Below are positions 1 through 6,265 of a DNA stretch of 7,565 nt, piece by piece. The notes below the pieces were generated by a model. The model did not search any database. It was not told the origin of the DNA and saw only the letters and a program-made list of their open reading frames with translations. Both the position numbers and the translations under genes were made by a program. This stretch comes from Methanoregulaceae archaeon UBA288. GTDB lineage: Archaea; Halobacteriota; Methanomicrobia; Methanomicrobiales; Methanospirillaceae. The stretch covers positions 1-7,565 of the forward strand of contig DAEF01000136.1 in NCBI GenBank assembly GCA_002495225.1, given 5' to 3'. Within the stretch, counting starts at the first letter, position 1, and every line of letters starts with the position of its first letter.

Positions 1-521
1 GCGAAGCCGCCGACCGCCGCGACCTCCGCGGCAAACTGCGCCGCGCCGTCGTCGGGCGAGAGGACGAGCGGGTCGTTGCCGCCGTCGACCAGGTAGCGGC
101 CGATCTCCGGGGCGACCGAGAGGTTCTCGGCCGGGACGCGGAAGTGGCCGAGCGCCGACGGGTCGTGGACGTTCACGGTCAGGACCCGGTCGACGCCGGT
201 CGAGAGCGCCCGGGCGATCGCCCGGACCGAGAGCGGCTCACCAGGGCGGAAACGCTTGTCCTGGCGCGCGTAGGCCATGTACGGCAGGACGAGCGTGTTC
301 GCCGACGCATCGCAGGCGTCGATGAGCAGCAGCAGCTCGACGAGCGCGTCCGCACTCGTGACCGCTCCCACGATCACCGTTTCATCATCCGTCTCGCCCC
401 GGACCAGCGATACCTCTCCGTCCGGAAACCGCGAGAACTTCACATCGATCGTCTTTACCCCGAGCCGGCCGGCGAGCCGGGCGCCGAGGACCTGCGAGGC
501 CTGCGTACACACCACCTTCAT
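1..521 (-). CDS. prs: Ribose-phosphate pyrophosphokinase (PRPP synthetase), N-terminal part
   Basis: Transfers pyrophosphate from ATP to ribose 5-phosphate to make PRPP, the precursor of purines, pyrimidines, histidine and tryptophan; a cytoplasmic enzyme. The reading frame starts at the ATG at 521-519 and runs open through the window edge, giving 173 complete codons of the roughly 280-310 usual for the family. Family motifs seen are FPDGE at residues 32-36, the ATP-binding stretch YARQDKRF at 84-91 followed by RPGEPLSVRAIA (92-103), and NVHDPS at 117-122, which carries the metal/ATP-site His119. The C-terminal PRPP-binding loop would lie beyond position 1, so it cannot be checked. An AGGGACGTGA stretch just upstream of the ATG is a weak ribosome-binding site. 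The gene is divergent from lonB and shares its AT-rich intergenic region. Identification is firm; the short archaeal form is inferred. Confidence 0.93.
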   Translation of the reverse strand, partial: MKVVCTQASQVLGARLAGRLGVKTIDVKFSRFPDGEVSLVRGETDDETVIVGAVTSADALVELLLLIDACDASANTLVLPYMAYARQDKRFRPGEPLSVRAIARALSTGVDRVLTVNVHDPSALGHFRVPAENLSVAPEIGRYLVDGGNDPLVLSPDDGAAQFAAEVAAVGGF

Positions 522-544
522 CTTTCACGTCCCTGAGCTGAAAG

Positions 545-576
545 TACTTAAACGATCGGACCGAAAAAATATAAAT
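545..576 (+). promoter_or_regulatory. Candidate lonB promoter elements (two alternatives)
   Basis: Two AT-rich boxes could direct lonB. TACTTAAAC (545-553) would place the transcript start near 575 and leave a leader of about 30 nt containing the GAGGT ribosome-binding site. AAATATAAAT (567-576) is the better TATA match, but it would start transcription near 598, which cuts off the ribosome-binding site and leaves a leader of only about 8 nt. The first fits translation better and the second fits the TATA consensus better; sequence alone does not decide. Confidence 0.45.
564..576 (-). promoter_or_regulatory. Probable TATA box for the PRPP synthetase gene
   Basis: Read on the minus strand, 576-569 is TTTATATT followed by a T run, very close to the archaeal TATA consensus. 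Its centre near 572 predicts transcription starting near 545, leaving a leader of about 24 nt before the ATG at 521. An 8-bp perfect palindrome, AAGTACTT (542-549), lies over the predicted start site and could be an operator, though short palindromes are common by chance. The same AT-rich block read on the plus strand could serve lonB. Confidence 0.6.
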
Positions 577-590
577 CAACACGGGGTTGA

Positions 591-595
591 GAGGT
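591..595 (+). promoter_or_regulatory. Ribosome-binding site of lonB
   Basis: GAGGT, 10 nt before the ATG at 606, is complementary to the archaeal 16S rRNA 3' end and supports that start codon. It is the clearest Shine-Dalgarno site in the window. Confidence 0.6.
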
Positions 596-605
596 CACCA
601 GCACA

Positions 606-2522
606 ATGGATACAGCAATAGAACCGATCTCCACGCAGGACGGCACGCTCTTCGACGACGTTGCCGTGGACACGTCCTCCGAGATCGAGGTCCCCTCGCG
701 CCTGGTCGACCAGGTGATCGGCCAGGAGCACGCAGTCGAGGTGATCAAGAAGGCCGCGATCCAGCGGCGCCACGTCATGATGATCGGGAGCCCGGGCACG
801 GGCAAGTCCATGCTCGCGAAGGCGATGGCCGAGCTCCTTCCGAAAGAGGAGATCCAGGACATCATGGTCTACCCGAACGGCGAGGACTCGAACAACCCGG
901 TCGTCCGGACCGTCCCCGCCGGGCGGGCCAAGCAGATCGTCGCGGCCCACAAGGCAGAGGCCAGGAAGAAGGTCCAGTTCCGGAACACGCTCCTGATGCT
1001 CCTCCTGATCGGGATCATCGGATACGCCGTCATCTCGTTCCAGTGGCTGATGGGGATCATCGCGGCGGCCTTCGTCTTCATGGCCCTGCGGTACTCGACG
1101 CCGAAAGAGGATGCGCTCGTGCCGAAGCTGCTCGTGAGCCACGACCCCACGGCCGTCGCCCCGTTCGTGGACGCGACGGGTGCCCAGGCCGGCTCGCTCC
1201 TCGGTGACGTCCGGCACGACCCGTTCCAGTCGGGCGGCCTCGAGACGCCGGCCCACGACCGCGTCGAGTCGGGCGCGATCCACCGGGCGCACGGCGGCGT
1301 CCTCTTCATCGACGAGATCAACACCCTCACCCCACACTCGCAGCAGAACCTGCTCACGGCGCTCCAGGAGGGCGAGTTCCCGATCACGGGCCAGTCCGAG
1401 CGCTCGTCCGGCGCGATGGTGCGGACCGAGCCCGTTCCCTGCCGCTTCGTGATGATCGCGGCCGGGAACCTGGACGCGGTGCAGGGGATGCACCCGGCGC
1501 TCCGCTCGCGTATCCGGGGCTACGGCTACGAGGTCTACATGCGCGAGACCATGGAGGACACGCCCGAGAACCGGCAGAAGTTCATCCGGTTCATCGCCCA
1601 GGAGGTCACGAACGACGGGAAGATCCCCCACTTCGACCAGTCGGCGATCCGCGAGGTGCTCCGCGAGGGCCGCCGGCGCTCGATGCGCAAGGGCCACCTG
1701 ACGCTCAAGCTCCGTGACATGGGCGGCCTTATCCGGGTCGCGGGCGACCTCGCACGGCAGGAGGGGGCCGAGCTGACCACGGCCGCCCACGTGATCGCCG
1801 CGAAAGAGACGGCCCGCTCGGTCGAGGAGCAGATCTCGGACGACTACATCCGCCGGATGCGTGACTACGACCTCTCGGTGGTGACCGGGACGGCCGTGGG
1901 CCGGGTCAACGGCCTCGCCGTCGTCGGCGCCGACTCGGGCTCCGTTCTTCCGATCATGGCCGAGGTGACCCCGACCCAGTCGGCCTCCGGAGGCACCGTC
2001 GTCGCGACAGGGATGCTGAAAGAGATCGCGCAGGAGTCGATCAAGAACGTCTCGGCGATCATCAAGAAGTTCACGGGCACGGACATCAGGAACGTCGACG
2101 TCCACGTCCAGTTCATCGGGACCTACCAGGGCGTCGAGGGGGACTCGGCCTCGATCTCGGTCGCGACGGCCGTGATCTCGGCGATCGAAAACATCCCGGT
2201 CCGACAGGACGTCGCGATGACCGGCTCGCTCTCGGTCCGCGGGGACGTGCTCCCGGTCGGCGGCGTCACCTACAAGATCGAGGCGGCGGCCAAGGCCGGC
2301 ATCAGGACGGTCCTGATCCCGGCCCCGAACCTGGACGACGTGATGATCGAGGACCGGTACCGCGCCGACATCCGGGTGATCCCGGTCTCGCAGATCGAGG
2401 AAGTCCTCAAGTACGCGCTGGTGCCCCGCGACGAGGCGGGCTTCCTCTCGAAGGTGAAGAAGATGGCCGAGCAGTCGGCCGCGACCCTCCACCCGCGCCC
2501 CTCTGCGCCGACCCCCGCCTGA
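606..2522 (+). CDS. lonB: Archaeal LonB membrane-anchored ATP-dependent protease
   Basis: AAA+ serine protease that unfolds and degrades damaged or regulatory proteins at the inner face of the cytoplasmic membrane; LonB is the archaeal Lon type and works as a hexameric ring. At 638 residues it is normal length for LonB. The AAA+ part has Walker A GSPGTGKS (61-68), Walker B GVLFIDE (231-237), sensor-1 Asn288 in MIAAGN, and LRSRIR (299-304) with candidate arginine-finger residues. Between Walker A and B is the diagnostic LonB insertion with two hydrophobic helices (about 127-145 and 147-162), preceded by a basic stretch. The C-terminal Lon protease domain (about 410-610) carries the Ser/Lys dyad: Ser514 in GDSAS and Lys557 in [12 protein letters not shown] short Pro-rich tail (PRPSAPTPA) closes the protein. 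It heads a tight gene group with tldD and tldE. All catalytic residues are present, so it should be active. Confidence 0.97.
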   Translation: MDTAIEPISTQDGTLFDDVAVDTSSEIEVPSRLVDQVIGQEHAVEVIKKAAIQRRHVMMIGSPGTGKSMLAKAMAELLPKEEIQDIMVYPNGEDSNNPVVRTVPAGRAKQIVAAHKAEARKKVQFRNTLLMLLLIGIIGYAVISFQWLMGIIAAAFVFMALRYSTPKEDALVPKLLVSHDPTAVAPFVDATGAQAGSLLGDVRHDPFQSGGLETPAHDRVESGAIHRAHGGVLFIDEINTLTPHSQQNLLTALQEGEFPITGQSERSSGAMVRTEPVPCRFVMIAAGNLDAVQGMHPALRSRIRGYGYEVYMRETMEDTPENRQKFIRFIAQEVTNDGKIPHFDQSAIREVLREGRRRSMRKGHLTLKLRDMGGLIRVAGDLARQEGAELTTAAHVIAAKETARSVEEQISDDYIRRMRDYDLSVVTGTAVGRVNGLAVVGADSGSVLPIMAEVTPTQSASGGTVVATGMLKEIAQESIKNVSAIIKKFTGTDIRNVDVHVQFIGTYQGVEGDSASISVATAVISAIENIPVRQDVAMTGSLSVRGDVLPVGGVTYKIEAAAKAGIRTVLIPAPNLDDVMIEDRYRADIRVIPVSQIEEVLKYALVPRDEAGFLSKVKKMAEQSAATLHPRPSAPTPA

Positions 2523-2523
2523 G

Positions 2524-3840
2524 ATGCAGCGCTACTTCGACGTTCGCCACGTGGCGGGCGAGTCGACCAACATCGACATCGACAACGGGGTCGTGGAGTC
2601 CGCGACCACCTCTCTCTTCGACCGCGCCGTGGTCCGCGTCCTCGGGCCGTCAGGCTGGGGGGTGGTCTCGGTCGACAACTACCGCGACGCCGACCTGGAC
2701 CGGTTCGTCGCCGAGGCGCTCGCGCTCGCGGAGCTGACCGGCGAGACGGTCGACCTCGCGGACGCGCCGCACCGGGTGCTCCCCCTCCCCTCGCCCACCG
2801 ATGACCCGAGGTCGTATGGCCTCGAGGAGAAGACCCGGCTCCTGGCCGGGGTCGAGGCCGCCGCGAAGGGCCCGGAGGTCCGGAACACCCGCGCGGTCTA
2901 CACGGAGCGGCACGAGACGGTCCGGTTCGCGTCCTCGGAAGGAGTGGAGTACGCCTACGAGCTCGGCCGGTCGGGGTACAACGTGCTCGCCGTCGCCGAG
3001 CGCAACGGCGTGGTCCAGATGGGGTACGAGCGGCGGCACGCGATCAACGGCTTTCCGCTCCGCTCGGGCGCGGCCTGCGGCGAGAAGGCCCGCGAGACGG
3101 CCCTCGCCCTCCTCGACGCGCGGGCCGCGATTGGCGGCCGGATGCGGGTCGTGCTCGACCCCGAGCTCGCGGGCGTCTTCGCCCACGAGGCGGTCGGCCA
3201 CGCCTCCGAGGGCGACCTGGTCCGCGAGGGCAACTCGGTCCTCGCCGGAAAGGTCGGCGAACGGATCGGCGCGCCGGGCCTTTCGATCGTGGACGACCCG
3301 TCGCTGCCCGAGTTCGGGTTCGACCCGGTCGACGCGGAGGGCGTGGCGACCGCCCGGACGGAGCTCGTCCGAAACGGCGTGATCAACGCGTTTTTGCACA
3401 CGCGCGAGACCCTGGCGGCGGTCGGGAACGGCATGGCCGGCCACGCCCGGGCCATGCCGGGCGAGGTCCCGCTCGTCCGGATGTCGAACACGTTCATCGA
3501 GAACGGCGATGCGACGTACGACGAGTGCCTGGCCGAGTGCGGCACGGGCATCCTGCTGATCGGCTCGCGCGGCGGCCAGGTCGACCCGGGCCGCGGGATG
3601 TTCCAGTTCAACGCCGAGTACGGCTACCTGATCGAGGACGGCGAGCCCGGCGCGATGGTCCGGGACGTCTCGCTCTCGGGCGAGATCCTGGGGACACTCC
3701 ACGAGGTCGCCCTGATCGCGAACGACCGGCGGATGCACCAGGGGTACTGCGGCAAGGGCGGGCAGTCGGTCCCCGTCGGGGACGGCGCTCCGCACGTCCT
3801 CCTCTCGGACGCGGTGGTGGGTGGCAGTGGACACGATTGA
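2524..3840 (+). CDS. tldD: TldD family metallopeptidase subunit
   Basis: Zinc-bearing subunit of the TldD/TldE heterodimeric peptidase, which in bacteria digests unfolded peptides, removes the microcin B17 leader and degrades the antitoxin CcdA. The protein is 438 residues, within the usual 430-480. The metal-binding motif HEAVGH (221-226, HExxxH type) is intact and is followed by the family sequence ASEGD. The C-terminal CGKGGQSVPVG motif holds Cys409, the expected third zinc ligand. Other family signatures are DAEGVATARTELVRNGVI and the FNAEYGYLIEDGE region. The ATG lies 1 bp after the lonB stop with no clear ribosome-binding site, so translation is probably coupled to lonB by termination and reinitiation. 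Cytoplasmic, with no signal peptide or membrane segment. With tldE directly following, it should assemble into the complete enzyme and may finish peptides released by LonB (inference). Confidence 0.96.
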   Translation: MQRYFDVRHVAGESTNIDIDNGVVESATTSLFDRAVVRVLGPSGWGVVSVDNYRDADLDRFVAEALALAELTGETVDLADAPHRVLPLPSPTDDPRSYGLEEKTRLLAGVEAAAKGPEVRNTRAVYTERHETVRFASSEGVEYAYELGRSGYNVLAVAERNGVVQMGYERRHAINGFPLRSGAACGEKARETALALLDARAAIGGRMRVVLDPELAGVFAHEAVGHASEGDLVREGNSVLAGKVGERIGAPGLSIVDDPSLPEFGFDPVDAEGVATARTELVRNGVINAFLHTRETLAAVGNGMAGHARAMPGEVPLVRMSNTFIENGDATYDECLAECGTGILLIGSRGGQVDPGRGMFQFNAEYGYLIEDGEPGAMVRDVSLSGEILGTLHEVALIANDRRMHQGYCGKGGQSVPVGDGAPHVLLSDAVVGGSGHD

Positions 3841-5110
3841 GACGATCCTGAAGACGGCCGCAGGGCGCGCGGACGAGGCAGAGGTCTACCTCTCGCGGTC
3901 GGAGTCGGTCGGTGCCGAGCTCTCGCGCGACCGGGTCCGGGTCGGCCAGGCGAACCACGCGACCGGCCTGGGCATCCGGGTCTTCATCGACGGCCGGGTG
4001 GGGGCCTCGTCCACCAACGACCCCTTGAAGTGGGAGGCCTGCCTCGAGGCCGCGCTCGCGGCCCTGCGTCTCGCCGACCCGCAGCCGTGGGAGGGCCTCC
4101 CCGGGCCGATCGCGCTGCCCGGGACGCCTCTCGCGTTCGACCCGGCCGTGACGCTCGCGCCGTCGACGGTGGCGGAGCTCCTCGACGCCATGAAAGCCGG
4201 CGCCGCGAGCCACCCGTCGGCCTCCGTGACGGCCGGGTCGGCCGGGCTCTCGCGCTCGACGGTCGAGGTCGCAAACACCCACGGTCTCCGGTATACCGAT
4301 GAAGAGACCCACGCCTCCTGCTCGGTCGAGGCGATCGCCGGGACCTCGACCGGGTTCGAGTTCGCCTCGAGCCACGCCCTCGACCTCGACCCCGCGTGGG
4401 TCGGGGAGCGGGCCGCGTTCTTCGCCGCGCACGGGGCCGGGGGGAAACCGCTCCCGACCGGCACCTACGACCTCGTCCTCTCGCCACTCGCGCTCGCGGA
4501 ACTGCTCGAGGCCGTGCTGATGCCCGCGCTCGTCGGCCGGAACGTCCACGCGGGCCGCTCGCGCCTCGCGGGCCGGGTCGGCGAGACGATCCTGGACCCC
4601 CGCCTCTCGCTCTACGACGACCCGCACCGCCCCATGGGGCCGGGCGCCGCCTGGTTCGACGCGGAGGGCGTCCCGACGCACCGGCTCGACCTGGTCCGGG
4701 ACGGGGTGCTCGCGGGCTTCGCCTACGACCTCCGGACCGCGTACCGCTACGGCGCTGTCACGACCGGGTCGGCCGTCCGGGGCGGGTACGGCGGCGCACC
4801 CACGACCGGCTTCCACACGCTCGTGCTCGAGGGCCCGGTCGCGGACGTGATGGCCGACGAGGCGATCTACGTCCGCTCCGTGGTCGGGGCGCACACGGCG
4901 AACACGATCACGGGCGACTTCTCGGTCGAGGTCTCGAACCCCTCGTTCGTCGAGGGCGGGGCGTTCACGACCCCCGTCCGGACGGCGATGTGGGGCGGCA
5001 ACGTCTTCGACCTGCTCTCGCAGGTGGAGGGCGTCTCGGCGGAGACCCGGAAGATCGGCGAGCTGATCCTGCCCGCGCTCCGAATCCAGGGGCAGCGGCT
5101 GGTCGGGTGA
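3821..5110 (+). CDS. tldE: TldE/PmbA family partner subunit of the TldD peptidase
   Basis: Partner subunit of TldD, structurally similar but without the zinc site; together they form the groove in which unfolded peptides are cut. The protein is 429 residues, and no HExxxH motif is found, as expected for TldE. Its conserved C-terminal signature is seen as GAHTANTITGDFSVEV (about 356-371), matching the family's xTGD(F/Y)S pattern. The start is a GTG at 3821, overlapping the end of tldD by 20 bp. A second in-frame GTG at 3827 is almost as good, because GGTGG at 3813-3817 sits 9 nt before it; the N-terminus would then begin MDTIETIL. The overlap implies coupled, stoichiometric synthesis with TldD. 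The next gene starts 4 bp after the stop. Identity is secure; the exact start is not. Confidence 0.94.
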   Translation: MAVDTIETILKTAAGRADEAEVYLSRSESVGAELSRDRVRVGQANHATGLGIRVFIDGRVGASSTNDPLKWEACLEAALAALRLADPQPWEGLPGPIALPGTPLAFDPAVTLAPSTVAELLDAMKAGAASHPSASVTAGSAGLSRSTVEVANTHGLRYTDEETHASCSVEAIAGTSTGFEFASSHALDLDPAWVGERAAFFAAHGAGGKPLPTGTYDLVLSPLALAELLEAVLMPALVGRNVHAGRSRLAGRVGETILDPRLSLYDDPHRPMGPGAAWFDAEGVPTHRLDLVRDGVLAGFAYDLRTAYRYGAVTTGSAVRGGYGGAPTTGFHTLVLEGPVADVMADEAIYVRSVVGAHTANTITGDFSVEVSNPSFVEGGAFTTPVRTAMWGGNVFDLLSQVEGVSAETRKIGELILPALRIQGQRLVG

Positions 5111-5114
5111 GGTT

Positions 5115-5366
5115 GTGCTCGCGGTCGTGGTCACGATCCTCGCCGCGGTCGCGGTCGCGACCGTCCTCTACTTCGTGCTCAAGCACTCGACCACGCTCCT
5201 CCTCAACTCGGTCGTGGGCGTGGTCGTCCTCTTCGCGCTCGACTGGCTCCACATCCTCTCGCCCGGCGTCCCGATCACGCTCGGGGCCGTGCTCGTCTGC
5301 GCTTTCGGCGGCCTTCCGGGCGTGATCGCGCTGGTCGGGCTCCACCTGCTCGGGCTCCACATCTGA
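5115..5366 (+). CDS. BofA-like small membrane protein, first copy
   Basis: An 83-residue protein that is almost entirely hydrophobic: one N-terminal helix (about 2-22), a second from about 28 to 47, and a C-terminal Gly-rich hydrophobic stretch (about 52-80). The pattern LLLNSVVGVVVL and the later FGGLPGVIAL match the family of Bacillus BofA, the inhibitor of pro-sigma-K processing. Archaea have no sigma-K, so its function here is unknown; the family name should not be read as a sporulation role. The start is GTG at 5115, 4 bp after tldE. The GGTGA before it is very close, and an in-frame GTG at 5127 is an alternative. Where the second copy has Asn44 and Asn54, this one has Asp43 and Thr55. 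Near the 3' end an 11-bp direct repeat, TCGGGCTCCAC (5335-5345 and 5350-5360), encodes the repeated Gly-Leu-His. It is probably the last gene of the lonB-tldD-tldE operon. Confidence 0.78.
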   Translation: MLAVVVTILAAVAVATVLYFVLKHSTTLLLNSVVGVVVLFALDWLHILSPGVPITLGAVLVCAFGGLPGVIALVGLHLLGLHI

Positions 5367-5387
5367 CCCCGAACCGGCCCGATGAGG

Positions 5388-5395
5388 ATATATAG
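5388..5395 (+). promoter_or_regulatory. TATA box of the second BofA-like gene
   Basis: ATATATAG lies in the 50-bp gap after the first BofA-like gene. Its centre near 5392 is about 25 bp before the ATG at 5417, the archaeal spacing from TATA box to transcription start. Transcription should therefore begin at or within a base or two of the start codon, giving a leaderless mRNA. This agrees with the absence of any ribosome-binding site in the bases before the ATG. Confidence 0.65.
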
Positions 5396-5416
5396 TAGGA
5401 CCATCAGTCTACCACC

Positions 5417-5665
5417 ATGGTTGTAGCTGAAATTCTTGGCCTGATCCTCGCGATCATCATCGTCGTCGTGCTCTTCAGGGTGGCCCGGAACATCCCTGCC
5501 CTCATCGGCAACGCCGTGATCGGGGTCATTATCCTCGTTATCCTGAACCTCTTTCTCTCGCCCCCGGTCGTGATCAACATCTGGTCGATCCTGATCTCGG
5601 CGATCGGCGGGATAGCGGGCGTCATCATCGTGGTGGTGCTCCACTTCCTCGGGATCGCGTTCTGA
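5417..5665 (+). CDS. BofA-like small membrane protein, second copy
   Basis: An 82-residue, strongly hydrophobic protein of the same family as its upstream neighbour. The shared frame is an N-terminal membrane helix (about 3-20), a short Arg-containing link (RVARN, 21-25), a second helix with GNAVIGVIILVILN (31-44), then SPPVVIN (48-54) and a Gly-rich third stretch IGGIAGVII (63-71) ending in LHFLG. It keeps Asn at both positions that, from memory of the Bacillus BofA sequence, correspond to residues important for protease inhibition (Asn44 and Asn54). The ATG is supported by the TATA spacing, which predicts a leaderless transcript. It has its own promoter and a terminator-like hairpin at its end, so it can be expressed apart from the lonB operon. 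Its partner is unknown; regulation of a membrane protease is one inference, and a general membrane-structuring role is another. Confidence 0.85.
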   Translation: MVVAEILGLILAIIIVVVLFRVARNIPALIGNAVIGVIILVILNLFLSPPVVINIWSILISAIGGIAGVIIVVVLHFLGIAF

Positions 5666-5680
5666 TCCCGTCCCCCTTTT
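5650..5680 (+). terminator. Hairpin plus T-run at the end of the second BofA-like gene
   Basis: CGGGATC (5650-5656) and GATCCCG (5664-5670) form a perfect 7-bp stem with a 7-nt loop that contains the start of the stop codon. TCCCCCTTTT follows, so four T residues end the element at 5680. Stem plus short T-run looks like an intrinsic terminator, though archaeal termination often needs only T-rich tracts. A second CGGGATC at 5693-5699 can pair with the same GATCCCG. Confidence 0.45.
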
Positions 5681-5700
5681 CGCCCCGCCCTCCGGGATCG

Positions 5701-5710
5701 AAAGGTTTAG
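5701..5710 (+). promoter_or_regulatory. Possible TATA box of the TspO gene
   Basis: AAAGGTTTAG lies about 29 bp upstream of the ATG at 5736, close to the spacing expected of a leaderless archaeal gene. No ribosome-binding site is present in the C/T-rich bases before the ATG. The TATA match is imperfect. Confidence 0.4.
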
Positions 5711-5735
5711 CCGCCGGGCCAGCGACTCCCTCTCC

Positions 5736-6233
5736 ATGACGCTCCCCCGGAGTGCGACGGAGTGGGCTGCTCTCGCCGTCTTCGTGCTCGGCAGTCTCGC
5801 GGCCGGCTTCATCGGTTCGATAGCGACCATGCCGAACATCCCGACGTGGTACGCGACACTCGTCCGGCCCTCGCTCAACCCGCCGAGCTGGGTCTTCGGC
5901 CCTGTCTGGACCACGCTCTACATCCTGATGGGGGTGGCGGCGTTCATGGTCTGGCAGCGGCGCGATCACCCGGCAGCGAAGACGGGGCTCGTGCTCTTCG
6001 GCATCCAGCTCGCCCTCAACACCCTCTGGTCCTGGCTCTACTTCGGGGGCCACTCCCTCGGGCTCGCGCTCGTCTGCGTCGTCGCTCTCTGGCTCGCGAT
6101 CCTCGGCACGATCGAACGGTTCTACCGCGTCCGGCACCTCGCGGCGTACCTGCTGGTCCCGTATATTGCCTGGGTGACCTTCGCCTCGTACCTGACCGCG
6201 GCGTACTGGTACCTCAACCCCATGTGGCGGTGA
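5736..6233 (+). CDS. tspO: TspO/MBR family membrane protein
   Basis: Member of the translocator protein / bacterial tryptophan-rich sensory protein family, small five-helix membrane proteins that bind porphyrins and cholesterol-like ligands and affect tetrapyrrole handling or stress responses. The 165-residue protein shows five hydrophobic helices (about 10-30, 53-73, 85-104, 108-126 and 134-158). Signatures are WYATLVRPSLNPPSWVFGP (38-56), QLALNTLWSWLYFG (91-104), PYIAWVTFASYL (142-153) and YWYLNP (157-162). The tryptophan-rich character is retained: Trp38, 52, 58, 73, 98, 100, 119, 146, 158 and 164. Thr154 occupies a position often filled by Asn in bacterial members. In a methanogen the ligand could be a haem precursor or a related tetrapyrrole such as an F430 intermediate, but that is conjecture. 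It is transcribed alone, convergent to the KaiC-like gene. Confidence 0.92.
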   Translation: MTLPRSATEWAALAVFVLGSLAAGFIGSIATMPNIPTWYATLVRPSLNPPSWVFGPVWTTLYILMGVAAFMVWQRRDHPAAKTGLVLFGIQLALNTLWSWLYFGGHSLGLALVCVVALWLAILGTIERFYRVRHLAAYLLVPYIAWVTFASYLTAAYWYLNPMWR

Positions 6234-6248
6234 GGGGGCGCCTTCACC
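6229..6248. terminator. Possible hairpin between convergent genes
   Basis: GGTGAGG (6229-6235) can pair with CCTTCACC (6241-6248) with a single bulged T, enclosing a 5-nt loop. It overlaps the tspO stop codon and lies in the 32-bp gap before the end of the KaiC-like gene on the other strand. There is no T-run on either strand, so a terminator role is uncertain. Confidence 0.25.
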
Positions 6249-6265
6249 CCTTCGCCTGAAAACGT

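Noticed and set aside
144..536. Plus-strand open frame over the PRPP synthetase region
   Set aside because: The minus strand here encodes clear PRPP synthetase motifs (FPDGE, YARQDK, NVHDPS); the plus-strand frame has none.
576..2492. A 638-codon open frame antisense to lonB, the same length as LonB itself
   Set aside because: Its translation is rich in Arg, Asp, Gly, Leu and Val in low-complexity runs with no domain motifs. It is the usual shadow frame opposite a GC-rich gene, and the equal length is coincidence.
2650..5134. Long antisense open frames opposite tldD and tldE (2650-3834 and 3608-5134)
   Set aside because: Arg/Pro/Gly-rich shadow translations without recognisable motifs, lying opposite two firmly identified genes with intact catalytic or family signatures.
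5335..5360. An 11-bp direct repeat (TCGGGCTCCAC) as a regulatory or mobile-element repeat
   Set aside because: It lies inside the coding end of the first BofA-like gene and simply encodes two Gly-Leu-His units; no element or site flanks it.
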